A stretch of 64,000 nucleotides of DNA from CAVSJO01 sp963728445 (GTDB lineage: Bacteria; Gemmatimonadota; Gemmatimonadetes; Longimicrobiales; RSA9), in contig CAVSJO010000005.1 in assembly GCA_963728445.1 (NCBI GenBank), positions 242,903-306,902 on the forward strand, read 5' to 3'. The notes beneath the pieces were generated by a model. That model saw only the letters and a program-made list of their open reading frames with translations, did not search any database and was not told where the DNA came from. Below, piece after piece: positions 7,799-17,806 of this stretch. Numbering within the stretch: the stretch's first letter is position 1; each line of letters begins with the position of its first letter. Made by a program: the position numbers and the translations under genes.

Positions 7799-8539
7799 TC
7801 AGTCGTTCGGGGTGCCCTGCCCTGCCGGCGCGGCGGCTGCCGTCTTGCCCTGTGCGGCGGCTTCCGCCTCGGCGAGGCGGAGGCGGTAGACGGCGGTCTG
7901 CTGCGGGGAGGCGTCGGCGGTGAGGTCGAGGAGCTTCTGGTACGTGTTGGCGGCGTCGGCCGGGTTGCCGTTCTGCATCTGGAGCCGGGCCGCGTTCTCG
8001 AGCCCCTCGCGGCGCTGGAACTCGAAGCCGCTCTCGTTGTTGCCGACGTCGAGGTAGGTCTGCACGGCCCGGGCGGTGCTGTCGGCCTGCTCGTAGGCCG
8101 CCGCGAGGAGGATGAGCCGGGAGGCGTTCGTCAGTCCGTCGTCGGGCGTGAAGCTACGCAGCGTGGAGATCGCGTCGGTCGACTGGGTCTGCTCGAGCTG
8201 GAGCTGGGCCAGCAGGAGGCCGCCCTCGGGCGCGGAGGCGGTGCCGCCGAAGCGATCGAGGAACTGCTGCAGGTCCTTGATGGCCAGGGGGTTGTTCCCG
8301 CTCGCCGCCGTCTGCCGGATCTCGCCCAGACGCGTCGCGGCGAGCTGGTCGAGCCGGGCCGATCGGGACCGATAATACAGGAACCCGAGTACGACGAGGA
8401 CGAGAACGACTGCAACGCCGATGACGATACGTGCGTTGCGTCGTCCCCATTCAGACCACTCGACGACTCTCGCGACGACGGCGTCGTCGGGATCGGTCCG
8501 GGGTCGGTGGACGCGTGCTGCCGCTGGATGTCGGGCCAT
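7799..8539 (-). CDS. YfgM-like membrane-anchored tetratricopeptide protein
   Basis: A 246-residue protein with a short cytoplasmic N-terminus, one membrane segment (about 37-56, IVIGVAVVLVLVVLGFLYY) and a periplasmic helical region with TPR-like repeats, matching the layout of the YfgM/TPR_21 family. In E. coli YfgM associates with the Sec translocon and periplasmic chaperones. The C-terminus is a low-complexity Ala-rich tail. It is divergent from tamA, in line with a role in envelope protein handling. A good promoter lies just upstream. Confidence 0.7.
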   Translation of the reverse strand: MARHPAAARVHRPRTDPDDAVVARVVEWSEWGRRNARIVIGVAVVLVLVVLGFLYYRSRSARLDQLAATRLGEIRQTAASGNNPLAIKDLQQFLDRFGGTASAPEGGLLLAQLQLEQTQSTDAISTLRSFTPDDGLTNASRLILLAAAYEQADSTARAVQTYLDVGNNESGFEFQRREGLENAARLQMQNGNPADAANTYQKLLDLTADASPQQTAVYRLRLAEAEAAAQGKTAAAAPAGQGTPND

Positions 8540-8578
8540 TCGGATGACTTCGTGGTTGCCGGGATGCCAAAGCGCATT

Positions 8579-8607
8579 AGACTAACACGGCGGTGAGGGG
8601 GCGTCAA
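8579..8607 (-). promoter_or_regulatory. Sigma-70-type promoter for the YfgM-like gene
   Basis: On the minus strand a -35 box TTGACG (8602-8607) and a -10 box TAGTCT (8579-8584) are separated by exactly 17 bp. The start codon at 8539 would give a leader of about 30 nt. Confidence 0.6.
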
Positions 8608-8668
8608 TTCACGGATGGCGCATCGCTTGCAGCTTCCGCGACCGTAGAAATCTCCATCAGGTAGGATT

Positions 8669-10906
8669 GTGTTCCGACGAACGGACGTGACGCACCCCGA
8701 TCCGTGCCAATCCCAGGAAGTCGATCGCGCGCGGGGCCGGTGGCTCAGGGCGGTCGTGGCCGGCGTGTTCCCGCTGCTGGGAGCGGCGTGCGCCGCGCTC
8801 GGGCCGCAGGCCGCGGCGGGTCCGTACCCCCAGCTCTCGCAGTACGAGGGCCGGGAGATCCGCAGCGTCGAGTTCCTGGCGCCGGAGCCGTTCTCCCGGG
8901 ACACGCTGCTGCAGCTCGTGGAGACGCAGCCGACGAGCTGCCGTCTGCTCGGTCTGCCGGTGTGCATCCCGGGCACGGGAATCGGGCGCCAGGAGCACCG
9001 GCTGGACACGAGCACGCTGGCGTCGGACGTGGTCCGGCTGGCGGTCTTCTACCGGCAGAACGGCTACTTCGGCACGCACGTGCGTCCGGGGGTCCAGCCG
9101 AAGGGCGGCCAGGTCGCGGTTACCTTCGCCATCGAGCGGGGGGACGAGGTGACGCTGGACTCGCTGATGGTGGAAGGGACGGAGGACATCCTGGATCCCG
9201 ACTCCCTGGCGGCGAACCTGCCGCTGCGGACGGGACAGCTCTTCGACGTGGAGCAGTTCGTCGCGTCCGGGGACTCGATCCTTTCCGCGCTGCAGCAGGA
9301 CGGGTACGCCTACGCGCAGGTGCTCCGGAACTACGGCGTCGACACGGTGCAGGACCGGGCGACGGTGAGCTACCTGACGATCCCGGGACCTCAGGTGCGC
9401 GTGGATTCGGTTGTCGTCCTCGGCGCCCACTACCTGGGCCGGGCATCGGCGGTGCGGCAGCTCGAGTTCGGCAGCGGCGATCTTCTCCGGCTGGGCGACC
9501 TGGCGGCGAGCCAGCGCAACCTGTACGGGCTGGACCTGGTGCAGTTCGCGACGGTGGAGATCGCCGCCGACTCGCTCCAGCTGACGCCGGCGGACAGCTC
9601 GACGGCGACGGTCTCCGTGCGCATCTCGGAAGCGCCGGTCCACGTCGTGGAGACGTCCATCGGCTACGGCTCCGTGGAGTGTCTGCGCGCCCGCTCGAGC
9701 TGGACGAGTCGCAGCTTCTACGGCGGCGCACGCAGGTTCGTGCTCACGGGCAACGTGTCCAAGATCGGACTGGGCGGCGCCACGTACTCGCGGCAGCTCG
9801 AGTCGTCGATCTGCAACAGCTACCGGGGCGACCCGTTCCGACAGCAGCTCGACTACCATCTGGGCGCCGACCTGACGCAGCCGTACTTCTTCAGCGCCCA
9901 CAACCAGCTCACGCTGTCGCTGTTCGCGGACCGCACGTCGGAGCCGGGTCTGTACCAGCGGACGTCCCGGGGCAGCCGATTCACGGTGGCCCGTCGCTTC
10001 CGGACGCTGGACGTCGTCACCGCCGGCCTCACGCTGGAGCGGGGCCGCACTACCGCCTCCCCGGCGGTGTTCTGCGTAGCCCTGCAGGTGTGCGAGCCGA
10101 TCGTCATCGACGAGCTCGCGCGCACGCGCTGGCGAAACCGGCTGTCCACCAGCTTCGCCCGCGACCGCACGGACGTGGCGCTCAACCCGAAGCACGGCTA
10201 CCGCCTGGCCAGCTCGGCGGACTACTCCGCCCCGTGGCTCGCGTCCGACGTGAACTACGAGCGCTGGACGGGCGAGGCGGCGTACTACTCGACGCTGAAG
10301 CGGGCGTGGATCGCGGCGGCGTACGTTCGTCTCGGCACGTTCTTCGGAACGGGCTCCCTCGAGTCGACCCGCGCCGGCTCGTTCATCCCGCCGGAAGAGC
10401 GCTTTTACGCGGGCGGTGCGACGAGCGTGAGGGGCTTCAACCGGAATCAGCTCGGTCCCGGAGTGTGGGTGGCCGACACAGTGGCGACGGACCCGGCCAC
10501 AGGGGAGCAGACGCTGCCGGAGGGGGTGACGCCCACGTTCGTGCCGGTGGGCGGGACGGCCGTCAGCATCGCCAGCGCCGAGCTGCGCTTCCCTTCCCCC
10601 GTGCTCGGCGACCTCCTGCGCCTCGCCGCGTTCGTGGACGCCGGGCAGGTCGGCGCAGGCTCTCTCTGGGACATCAACCCGACGAAGTGGAAGGTCACGC
10701 CGGGCCTGGGCGTCCGTGTGGATACGCCCGTCGGGCCGGCCCGGCTGGACATCGCCTACAACGGCTACGGCCTCGCCGCGGGCCCGCTGCTCGTCACCGA
10801 CCAGCGCACGGGCACGCTGTTCCGCATCCGCGACAGCTACGACCCTGGTCCCGGCGACTTCTTCAGCCGGCTCCGCCTCCACGTGGCCGTGGGGCAGGCC
10901 TTCTAG
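8669..10906 (+). CDS. tamA: Omp85-family outer-membrane protein, TamA-like
   Basis: A 745-residue BamA/TamA-type assembly factor: periplasmic POTRA domains followed by a 16-stranded outer-membrane barrel. A hydrophobic N-terminal segment (about residues 28-48, ending LLGAACA) is the export signal and even resembles a lipobox. POTRA-like segments occupy roughly 60-320, including IRSVEFLAPEPFSRDTLL. The barrel carries the Omp85 signature ERFYAGGATSVRGF, followed by late strands ending LHVAVGQAF. The tamB gene begins one base after this stop, so I call it TamA rather than BamA. The GTG at 8669 is the first start; a later one is possible. Confidence 0.85.
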   Translation: MFRRTDVTHPDPCQSQEVDRARGRWLRAVVAGVFPLLGAACAALGPQAAAGPYPQLSQYEGREIRSVEFLAPEPFSRDTLLQLVETQPTSCRLLGLPVCIPGTGIGRQEHRLDTSTLASDVVRLAVFYRQNGYFGTHVRPGVQPKGGQVAVTFAIERGDEVTLDSLMVEGTEDILDPDSLAANLPLRTGQLFDVEQFVASGDSILSALQQDGYAYAQVLRNYGVDTVQDRATVSYLTIPGPQVRVDSVVVLGAHYLGRASAVRQLEFGSGDLLRLGDLAASQRNLYGLDLVQFATVEIAADSLQLTPADSSTATVSVRISEAPVHVVETSIGYGSVECLRARSSWTSRSFYGGARRFVLTGNVSKIGLGGATYSRQLESSICNSYRGDPFRQQLDYHLGADLTQPYFFSAHNQLTLSLFADRTSEPGLYQRTSRGSRFTVARRFRTLDVVTAGLTLERGRTTASPAVFCVALQVCEPIVIDELARTRWRNRLSTSFARDRTDVALNPKHGYRLASSADYSAPWLASDVNYERWTGEAAYYSTLKRAWIAAAYVRLGTFFGTGSLESTRAGSFIPPEERFYAGGATSVRGFNRNQLGPGVWVADTVATDPATGEQTLPEGVTPTFVPVGGTAVSIASAELRFPSPVLGDLLRLAAFVDAGQVGAGSLWDINPTKWKVTPGLGVRVDTPVGPARLDIAYNGYGLAAGPLLVTDQRTGTLFRIRDSYDPGPGDFFSRLRLHVAVGQAF

Positions 10907-10907
10907 C

Positions 10908-13900
10908 ATGAGCGAAGAGCGGGAGGTCCGGCGGCGACAGCTTCGGCGGCGCTGGCGCGCCCTGTCGGCGCTCCTCGGCTTCGGCATCGGCGTCGGCGCG
11001 CTGCTGCTCTGGGTCCTCCTGCCTCGCGCACCCATGGCCCCCCTGCCGCCCGGAACGGGCGCCCCGGGGACGCCGCCCCTCACCACGGCCGCGGCGCCGG
11101 ACACGACGCGCCCGCCCGTGCAGATCGGCCGGACCGGCGGCTCCGTGATCGCCGCCTTCGAGGCGTCCGTGGACCGGCGCCTCGCGGCGGGCCCGGTCCC
11201 CACGGAGCCGATCCGCCGCGGCATCCGCGTCCGCGCGGGCGACGTCCTCTGGCGCGACCGCGAAGACCGGCCGTTCCTGCGCCTCGCCTCGGCGACGGCC
11301 ACCCTCAACGCCATCGCCGTCCAGCGCGGCCGGTACGAGCTGGACGGCGTCGTGCTCAACGACCCCCGCGTGCTGCTGGTCCAGACGGACACCGGCGCCG
11401 TCTGGAACTACGTTCCCGTCCTGGGCTTCGACCAGCCCGCGGCGCCGCCGTCGGGCCCCGGCAATCCGAACCAGGGCATTTTCCTGAACGGCATCCGCGT
11501 CGTCGGGGGCGACGTCGAGATCCGGCGTCCCGCGCAGACCTACGTCGCCCGGGACCTCCACGGGACCATCGCCTCCGTCGCGGTGCCGTCCGGGGACAAC
11601 GCGGCGACCGTGGCGATCGAGCGGATGCTGTCGACGTTCACGATCCCCGCCGACAGCGTCGCGCTGCCGCTGGAGATCGCCGGGGCGCACCTCACGCTCC
11701 CGGGCGGAGAGGTCGATTTCCGTATCGAACGGGTGCAGCTCGCGCAGTCGGTCGTCGAGAACGTGCAGGGGGTGTTCGACAGCGACTTCGGCGGCTACGG
11801 CATCCGGGCCACGGGCCGGGCGGCGCACGTCGAGCTGGCGGACGTGACGTTCATGGGCCCGAAGGTCCCGGACGAGGGCACGGCCAGCTTCGACTGGGCC
11901 GTGGCCCCGGAGGAGGGCGCGACGGCGGTGGAGCTGACGAGCCTCGAGCTCCACTCCGGGGAATCGGAGGTGACGGGCAGCGTCGCCCTGGCAGTCCCGG
12001 ACACCGGCGGCTTCGCGCTCCGCAGTGTCGACGCACGCCTCTCCCCGGTGCGGGTGGCCTTCCTGAACCGCTTCCTCGAGAACCCGCTGCCGTACACCGG
12101 CGAGCTGCGCGGCAGCATCAAGGGTCCGGCCGACGCCCTCTCCTTCGACGTCGCCGCGACGCTGGCCCCGGAAGGCGAGCGGCGGACGTTCACGACGCAG
12201 CTCAACGGCCGGATCGGGCTGGGCGGGACGGGCGTGCGCCTCGGGCAGCTCGAGGCGACGCTGAACGAGGTGCCCCTCGCCTCTCTCCGGCCGTACCTGC
12301 CCAATGTACATCTCGCCGGCGCCCTGTCCGGGACGATCGCCCTCACGGGCGCCCCGGGCACGAGTCCGCTGGACGTGAACGTCCGCCTCGAAACGGCCGG
12401 CGGGGTGGCCATCGTGACGGGCACCGTCGACCTGACCGGCGCGGAGCCGGCCTACGATCTGAGCGGCCGTCTCCTGGGCGTCGACATCCAGCAGCTCGCC
12501 GAACCGAAGATGCCGCCCGTGACCCTCACCGCCGAGTTCAAGGTGTCGGGCCACGGCACGGACCCGGCCACCCTCGCAGCCACGGCGGGGCTCGACGGGC
12601 GCTTCTCCGGCTGGTATACGAACGCGGGCGACGAGATCCACCTCCAGGCCAGCGCCGACTCGGGCATGCTCCACGTCGCCCGGCTCGCGGCGGCGATGGG
12701 CCCCGTGGCGCTGAACGCGAACGGCGACTGGGGCCTCCGGGACGACGTCGTCTCCCCCGGCATCGAGTTCCGCCTGAACGTGTCCGCCCTCGGGCCGCTC
12801 GGCCCGTACCTGCCGGCCATCGAGAATCCGGCGGCCAGTGGGTCCATCGACGTGTCCGGGACGGCGAAGGGCACGCTCCAGCACCCCCAGATCGCCGGGG
12901 ACCTGCGCCTCCAGGACGTGCGCTACGGTCCGTGGGGCGTCGGCGCGGCCGAGGGCACGGCCATGGTGGCCCTGGGGGACAGCCTGCCTACCCTGCACGT
13001 AAGCCTCGGCGCACGGGCCGTGCAGACGCCGACCGCCGGGGCGTTCCAGGCCGCGTCCGTCGAAGCCAACCTCGCCCCTCCGTCCTTCGATCTGGACGCC
13101 CGCGCGAATCGCGTCGGCGGCGGCGTGATCGAGATCACCGCCGACGGGACCCTGCTGGAGGCCGGCGTCCGGGCGGCGAACGTTACCCACTTCGTCGCCG
13201 ATCTGGGCAACGAGCGCTGGTCCCTGCAGCGCCCCGCGAAGATCCAGTGGGGCGGCGTCCCGGGCATCGTCGTCCACGACCTCGCCGTCGCGACGGCGGA
13301 CTCCACCGGCCGGCTGTCCCTCGACGGCACGCTGTACCCCCTGAACCAGGCCGACTTCCGCTTCGACGTGGCGGCGCTGCCGACGGGCCGACTGCAGCAG
13401 ATGCTGGGACAGGACTCCATCATCACCGGGGACCTGTGGGCGAACGGCACGGTCGTGGGCGGAGGAACGCCGCGCGTCGACGCGACCCTCCGCCTCGATT
13501 CGGGGGAGGTCCGGGGCGTACGCTACACGCAGATCCAGGGGCAGCTCGGGTACGCGGACCGGGTCGCGACGCTGGCGGCGACGGGCGACTTCCGCCCCGC
13601 GGGCCGCATCGACCTGAAGGCCACCGTGCCGGTGGACGTGGAACTTACAGACTCCCTCCGGGCTTCGCTCATCGACGACGGCCGGCTGGACGGACGCCTG
13701 ACGACGCGCGCCTTCCCGCTGCGCACCCTGGACCCGCTCTTCCCGATGTTCCGCGAGCTGGGCGGCACCACGACCGCGGACGTGACCCTGGGCGGAACGC
13801 CGGGCTCGCCGGAGCTCGCCGGGGACGTGCTGCTGGACAGCGGCGCCGTCACGCTCCCCGCCCTCGATCGACGGTTCACCAGCATCGCCGGCCACCTGGC

Positions 13901-15146
13901 GCTGTCCGGGCAGAAGGTGGTGGTCGACAGCCTGAGGCTGGAGAGCGGCGGCAGCGCCACCGCCACGGGCCAGGTCACGTTCCAGGAGCTGTCCAGTCCG
14001 GTCGCCGACCTGAAGGTCCGCCTCAACGACTTCCGTCCCATGGGCGTGGCCAACTACCAGCCGGCCGCCATGTCCGGGGACGTCACCGTCCGCGGCACGC
14101 TTCCCGACGTCACCCTGTCCGGCTCCGTCCGCGTCGCCGACGGCAACTTCGAGATCCCCCAGGTCGGGGGCGACCCGTTCCAGCAGCAGGTCGAGCAGTT
14201 CATGGAGACCGGAGGCGTGGCGACGGCCGGCCTCGAGGAGGGCGCGGCCTCGACCCTCTTCGACCACGTCTCGATCCAGGGCCTCACCGTCGTCACCGGC
14301 GACAACGTCTGGTTCATCCTCCAGCAGCCCGAGGCCCGCATCCAGCTCTCCGGAGAGCTGACCTTGTTCGTGACGAAGAACGCCGTGAAGATCTTCGGCA
14401 CCCTCTCCGGGCAGCACGGCACGTTCACCATGCAGGCCGGCCCCCTCATCCGGCGCTTCGACGTGACGGACGCCACGATCCGATTCTTCGGATCGCCGGA
14501 CCCGAATCCGGCGCTCCAGATCACGGCGAGCCGCGTCGTCTATACCGGTCAGAGCAACCGGGTCAACGTACTGGTCAACGTCTCGGGAACCGCCCGCAAC
14601 CCGAGCCTCAGCCTCAGCACCGCCGAGGGCACGGAGATTCCCGAGTCCGAGCTCCTCAGCTTCCTCCTCTTCGGCCGCTCCAGCGCCAACGTCGGCGCCG
14701 GATTCTCCGGCGGCGGCGGCCTCCAGGAGAGCCTCGTGGCCAGCACGCTCCTCGGGGGCGTGGGGGACATCCTCAGCTCCACGGCGGAGCAGGCCCTCGC
14801 CCGCGAGCTCGGCGTCTCCCTCGACTACCTCCAGTTCCGCTTCGAGGAGGCGACCTGCCCCACGTCCTTCCTGGGCTGCGCCACCGTCGAGTTCGGGAAG
14901 GAGATCGCCAACAACTTCTTCATCACCGTGAACGCCGGCCTCTCCGGTCTCTTCGGCACCAGCGCCGCGAACGGCGGCGTCGGCGTCGCCGTCGAGTGGC
15001 GCATCGATCCCGAGTGGACCGTCGGTGCCGGCGTCGAGCCCCTCATCCGTCGCCGCTACAATCTCCTCGGGCTCGAGATCGTCTCACCGCTCACCAATCC
15101 CGGGCTGCAGAAGTACATCGACCTGCGGCGCCGCTGGACGTACTGA
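10908..15146 (+). CDS. tamB: TamB-like translocation and assembly module protein (DUF490)
   Basis: A 1412-residue AsmA-like protein with an N-terminal membrane anchor (about residues 20-42, LSALLGFGIGVGALLLWVLL) and a very long beta-rich periplasmic region of repeating short strands, ending in the DUF490/TamB C-terminal domain (last ~350 residues, with VTGDNVWFILQQPEARIQ and RRFDVTDATIRFFG). TamB-type proteins form a hydrophobic groove bridging inner and outer membranes and assist barrel assembly and phospholipid transport. The ATG is one base after the tamA stop, so the pair is an operon. Length is typical. Confidence 0.88.
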   Translation: MSEEREVRRRQLRRRWRALSALLGFGIGVGALLLWVLLPRAPMAPLPPGTGAPGTPPLTTAAAPDTTRPPVQIGRTGGSVIAAFEASVDRRLAAGPVPTEPIRRGIRVRAGDVLWRDREDRPFLRLASATATLNAIAVQRGRYELDGVVLNDPRVLLVQTDTGAVWNYVPVLGFDQPAAPPSGPGNPNQGIFLNGIRVVGGDVEIRRPAQTYVARDLHGTIASVAVPSGDNAATVAIERMLSTFTIPADSVALPLEIAGAHLTLPGGEVDFRIERVQLAQSVVENVQGVFDSDFGGYGIRATGRAAHVELADVTFMGPKVPDEGTASFDWAVAPEEGATAVELTSLELHSGESEVTGSVALAVPDTGGFALRSVDARLSPVRVAFLNRFLENPLPYTGELRGSIKGPADALSFDVAATLAPEGERRTFTTQLNGRIGLGGTGVRLGQLEATLNEVPLASLRPYLPNVHLAGALSGTIALTGAPGTSPLDVNVRLETAGGVAIVTGTVDLTGAEPAYDLSGRLLGVDIQQLAEPKMPPVTLTAEFKVSGHGTDPATLAATAGLDGRFSGWYTNAGDEIHLQASADSGMLHVARLAAAMGPVALNANGDWGLRDDVVSPGIEFRLNVSALGPLGPYLPAIENPAASGSIDVSGTAKGTLQHPQIAGDLRLQDVRYGPWGVGAAEGTAMVALGDSLPTLHVSLGARAVQTPTAGAFQAASVEANLAPPSFDLDARANRVGGGVIEITADGTLLEAGVRAANVTHFVADLGNERWSLQRPAKIQWGGVPGIVVHDLAVATADSTGRLSLDGTLYPLNQADFRFDVAALPTGRLQQMLGQDSIITGDLWANGTVVGGGTPRVDATLRLDSGEVRGVRYTQIQGQLGYADRVATLAATGDFRPAGRIDLKATVPVDVELTDSLRASLIDDGRLDGRLTTRAFPLRTLDPLFPMFRELGGTTTADVTLGGTPGSPELAGDVLLDSGAVTLPALDRRFTSIAGHLALSGQKVVVDSLRLESGGSATATGQVTFQELSSPVADLKVRLNDFRPMGVANYQPAAMSGDVTVRGTLPDVTLSGSVRVADGNFEIPQVGGDPFQQQVEQFMETGGVATAGLEEGAASTLFDHVSIQGLTVVTGDNVWFILQQPEARIQLSGELTLFVTKNAVKIFGTLSGQHGTFTMQAGPLIRRFDVTDATIRFFGSPDPNPALQITASRVVYTGQSNRVNVLVNVSGTARNPSLSLSTAEGTEIPESELLSFLLFGRSSANVGAGFSGGGGLQESLVASTLLGGVGDILSSTAEQALARELGVSLDYLQFRFEEATCPTSFLGCATVEFGKEIANNFFITVNAGLSGLFGTSAANGGVGVAVEWRIDPEWTVGAGVEPLIRRRYNLLGLEIVSPLTNPGLQKYIDLRRRWTY

Positions 15147-15269
15147 CCCCCGTTCCGCCCGTGATCGCGGCCCTCGCCCTCCTCGCCTTCCAGCAGGCCG
15201 GCCCCGCGCCGGACGTGGAAGCGCTGCGGCGCTACGCCACCGGAAGCCGAACGACGCTACGAGCAGGAA

Positions 15270-16922
15270 GTGCGGTGGAGCGCGCCGCTCAGCCCCGTCG
15301 GGCTGCCCCAGGGCGAGTGCCAGGAGCACGTCGGCCGCTTCTGCCTCTACTTCGAGGACGAGGAGGACCAGAAGCCGCCGCTGCCGCCTCCCCCCTCCGT
15401 CGTCGCTGCACGGCGCGGGGCGGTGGAAGCGCTGCGTCGTGCGTTCGCGGCGGCTCCGGCGGACGCCGACCTGGCCGGTCGTCTCGTGCGCTACCTGGTC
15501 GAGGACGACAGGGGAGACGAGGCCGCGTCGGCCGCGGGGGCGCTGTCGTGGGCGCTCGAGCGAGGGGGCGCGCCCGACACGGTGCGTGCGTGGGCGGACC
15601 TCCTCGCCGGCTTCTCCCTCCACGCGGCGCACCGTGACAGCGCAGCGCTGGTGGCCTTCCGGCACGGGCTGGAGGGGCTGCCGCCGGATCGACGACGGGG
15701 GATGAGGGACGTCGAGGTCCTGCTGAAGGGCGCGGTCCGGGACCGGTACCGGCGCCTCGACGCGGCAGGCCGGGCGGCGTTCGAGCGGCGCATGTGGCGC
15801 GTCGCCGACCCGCTGTGGATGGAGCCGGGCAATCCGGCGCAGGCCGAGCACCTGGCCCGGCGGGTCTGGGTGCGACTGCTGCCGGAAGCGCCGTGGGTTC
15901 GGGGGGCGACGTCGTGGGGAGACGACCTGGCCGAGCTCACGCTCCGCTACGGCGTGCCCGTCTCACGGGAGCGCATCGCCGGCACGTTCCGGTCGAACCT
16001 GGAGCTCATCGAGCGCTACGACCCCGCGCAGGCGTCGCTCGTCGATCCGGACGCGGTGCCCGACCGGGCCCTGGACGCGGCGCCGCCGGGAGCCGAAGAC
16101 CCCCTCGATCCGCCGCGGCCCCGGAGCGGACACCCGCCGGGAGACCTCCGCAAGCTGGTCACGATGCCCGCGCAGGTCACCCGCTTCCCCACCGGTCCCG
16201 GCGCGATGGTGCGCGTGGACGCGGCGCTGCCGCTGGACGCCACTGCCGACTCGGCGGCACCCGGGCGGGTGCGAACGGCCCTGCTGCTGGCCGATTCCGC
16301 GTCGCTGGACGTCTTCGAGCAGGCGCGGGGCGACGTCGCCGTGACCGACTCCATCGCCTCCTTCACGCTCTGGGTCGCCGCACCGGCGGGGCGATGGGCG
16401 TACAGCGCGGAGGCCGTCGAGGAGAAGACGCGTCTCGCGGGGCGGTCGCGGGCGTGGGTGGAGGTGGACGGTCCGGATCGGCGCGGGAGCGGCCGCGGCC
16501 GAAGCGGGTCCGGGCTGCGGCTGAGCGACCCCCTCGTGTGCCTGCCCTTCGGCGCCGCCGGAGCGCCCGGCGACCGGACGGACCCGTCGCTCCGGGGCCG
16601 GGCCTCCCTCGTCTTCGCCGGCACGGACACGCTGGGCGTCTACGCGGAGGCGACGGGCCCCGTCCAGCGGATGGACCTGTCCCTGGAGCGCCTGGACCGC
16701 CCGGGGCTGCTCAGGCGGGCGCTGCACGCGGTCTTCGGCGGTGGTGGTGCGGCGTCGCCGCGGCTGGCGTGGACCCCGACCCCACCGACAAGGGACGGCG
16801 TAACGCGCGTCGCGGTGGACCTCGACCTGGGCGGCGTCGACTCCGGGCGCTACGCGCTGCGGCTGGAGGCTACGGGGCCCGGCGGGACTGCGGAGACCTC
16901 GCGCGTGATCGTGGTGCGCTGA
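15270..16922 (+). CDS. GWxTD-like domain protein, N-terminus probably in another frame
   Basis: The intact frame encodes 550 residues from GTG 15270. A helical region (about 45-190) precedes a segment RMWRVADPLWMEPGNPAQ and SWGDDLAELTLRYGVP, which resembles a degenerate GWxTD domain, followed by a beta-rich C-terminus. Its own frame contributes no signal peptide, but another frame starting at GTG 15161 encodes a good one, VIAALALLAFQQAGPAPDV, running into ALRRYA at about 15235. The two halves join if one base is skipped near 15235-15245. The true gene therefore likely spans 15161-16922 with a frameshift. It follows tamB closely and may be an envelope protein. Confidence 0.55.
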   Translation: MRWSAPLSPVGLPQGECQEHVGRFCLYFEDEEDQKPPLPPPPSVVAARRGAVEALRRAFAAAPADADLAGRLVRYLVEDDRGDEAASAAGALSWALERGGAPDTVRAWADLLAGFSLHAAHRDSAALVAFRHGLEGLPPDRRRGMRDVEVLLKGAVRDRYRRLDAAGRAAFERRMWRVADPLWMEPGNPAQAEHLARRVWVRLLPEAPWVRGATSWGDDLAELTLRYGVPVSRERIAGTFRSNLELIERYDPAQASLVDPDAVPDRALDAAPPGAEDPLDPPRPRSGHPPGDLRKLVTMPAQVTRFPTGPGAMVRVDAALPLDATADSAAPGRVRTALLLADSASLDVFEQARGDVAVTDSIASFTLWVAAPAGRWAYSAEAVEEKTRLAGRSRAWVEVDGPDRRGSGRGRSGSGLRLSDPLVCLPFGAAGAPGDRTDPSLRGRASLVFAGTDTLGVYAEATGPVQRMDLSLERLDRPGLLRRALHAVFGGGGAASPRLAWTPTPPTRDGVTRVAVDLDLGGVDSGRYALRLEATGPGGTAETSRVIVVR

Positions 16923-16929
16923 GGCGCCG

Positions 16930-17754
16930 TCACGCGCCGCCGAGGCGGTAGGTGAACCCGGCCGTGATCCGGACCTGGTGCACGAGCGAGACGCGGGACG
17001 GAGGCCCGAAGTTCCCCGACTCGCCGCCGTCGCCGGGAACGACGACGACGATGCCCGGCGAGTGGGCGAGGTCCGAGCTGGCGCCGGCGCTCGCGGGGAT
17101 CGGCGTCCGGGAGAGGCGGTCCGTCAGCTCGAAGCTCAGGCCCAGGCGCGAGCCCGTCAGGGGCACGATGGCGCCGACGCCGATGCCGGCCGCGGGGCCG
17201 ACCCGCCAGTCGTCCGACGTCACGGAGTCCGCGCTGGCGACCCGAAACCCCATCGCCCCCAGAGAGACGAGGGCGTACGGGTACAGTTGGCCGACCTCGA
17301 GGGGCAGCCGCACGAGCGCCGCCGCCTCGGCGGTCCACGCGTCGAAGCGGTCCAGCCCCGGATCCAGAACGCGGGTGTTTCCGAGGGCCTGGCGGGCCTC
17401 GGGGCTCATCCGCACCTCCAGCCGCGTGGGGATGTATGAGCCGCCGACGCGGACGCCCCAGTCCCGGGGCCACCAGGCGACGGAGCCGCCGAACACGCCC
17501 GCGGCCCGGGCCGCCATGCTGCCGGCGTAGCGTCCGGAGCCGTCGGTGCGCTCTGACGGCTCGACCCAGACGCCCTGCAGCCCGGTGAAGGCGGCGCCGC
17601 CGGCGAAAACGGTAGCCACGATGCGGGACGAGGAGCCCGGCTGCGGTGCGGTGAGGGTCTGCGCGCGGCCGTGGAACGGGTGGAATGCGGCGGTCAGCGC
17701 CGCGAAGGCGACGGCGACGGAGCGTCGCGCCGGACGGGGGGGCCAGGGGCTCAT
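16930..17754 (-). CDS. Predicted outer-membrane beta-barrel protein
   Basis: A 274-residue protein with a cleavable signal peptide (residues 1-31, ending HGRAQT) and repeated amphipathic strands such as GVRVGGSYIPTRLEV, LYPYALVSLGAMGF and RLGLSFELTDRL, ending ITAGFTYRLGGA with an aromatic residue near the C-terminus. This is the pattern of a small 8-10-stranded outer-membrane barrel. No specific family can be named. It lies just downstream of lgt on the same strand. Confidence 0.6.
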   Translation of the reverse strand: MSPWPPRPARRSVAVAFAALTAAFHPFHGRAQTLTAPQPGSSSRIVATVFAGGAAFTGLQGVWVEPSERTDGSGRYAGSMAARAAGVFGGSVAWWPRDWGVRVGGSYIPTRLEVRMSPEARQALGNTRVLDPGLDRFDAWTAEAAALVRLPLEVGQLYPYALVSLGAMGFRVASADSVTSDDWRVGPAAGIGVGAIVPLTGSRLGLSFELTDRLSRTPIPASAGASSDLAHSPGIVVVVPGDGGESGNFGPPSRVSLVHQVRITAGFTYRLGGA

Positions 17755-17806
17755 GCCCCGGCTCAGGGCAAACGGCGTTCCAGTCCGGAGACCGGCCTGG
17801 CGGCCG

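Noticed and set aside
10863..14417. 1184-codon open frame antisense to tamB
   Set aside because: No recognisable domain; tamB on the plus strand has anchor, repeats and DUF490 domain.
16923..16929. Terminator between the convergent genes
   Set aside because: The genes are only seven bases apart and no hairpin fits.
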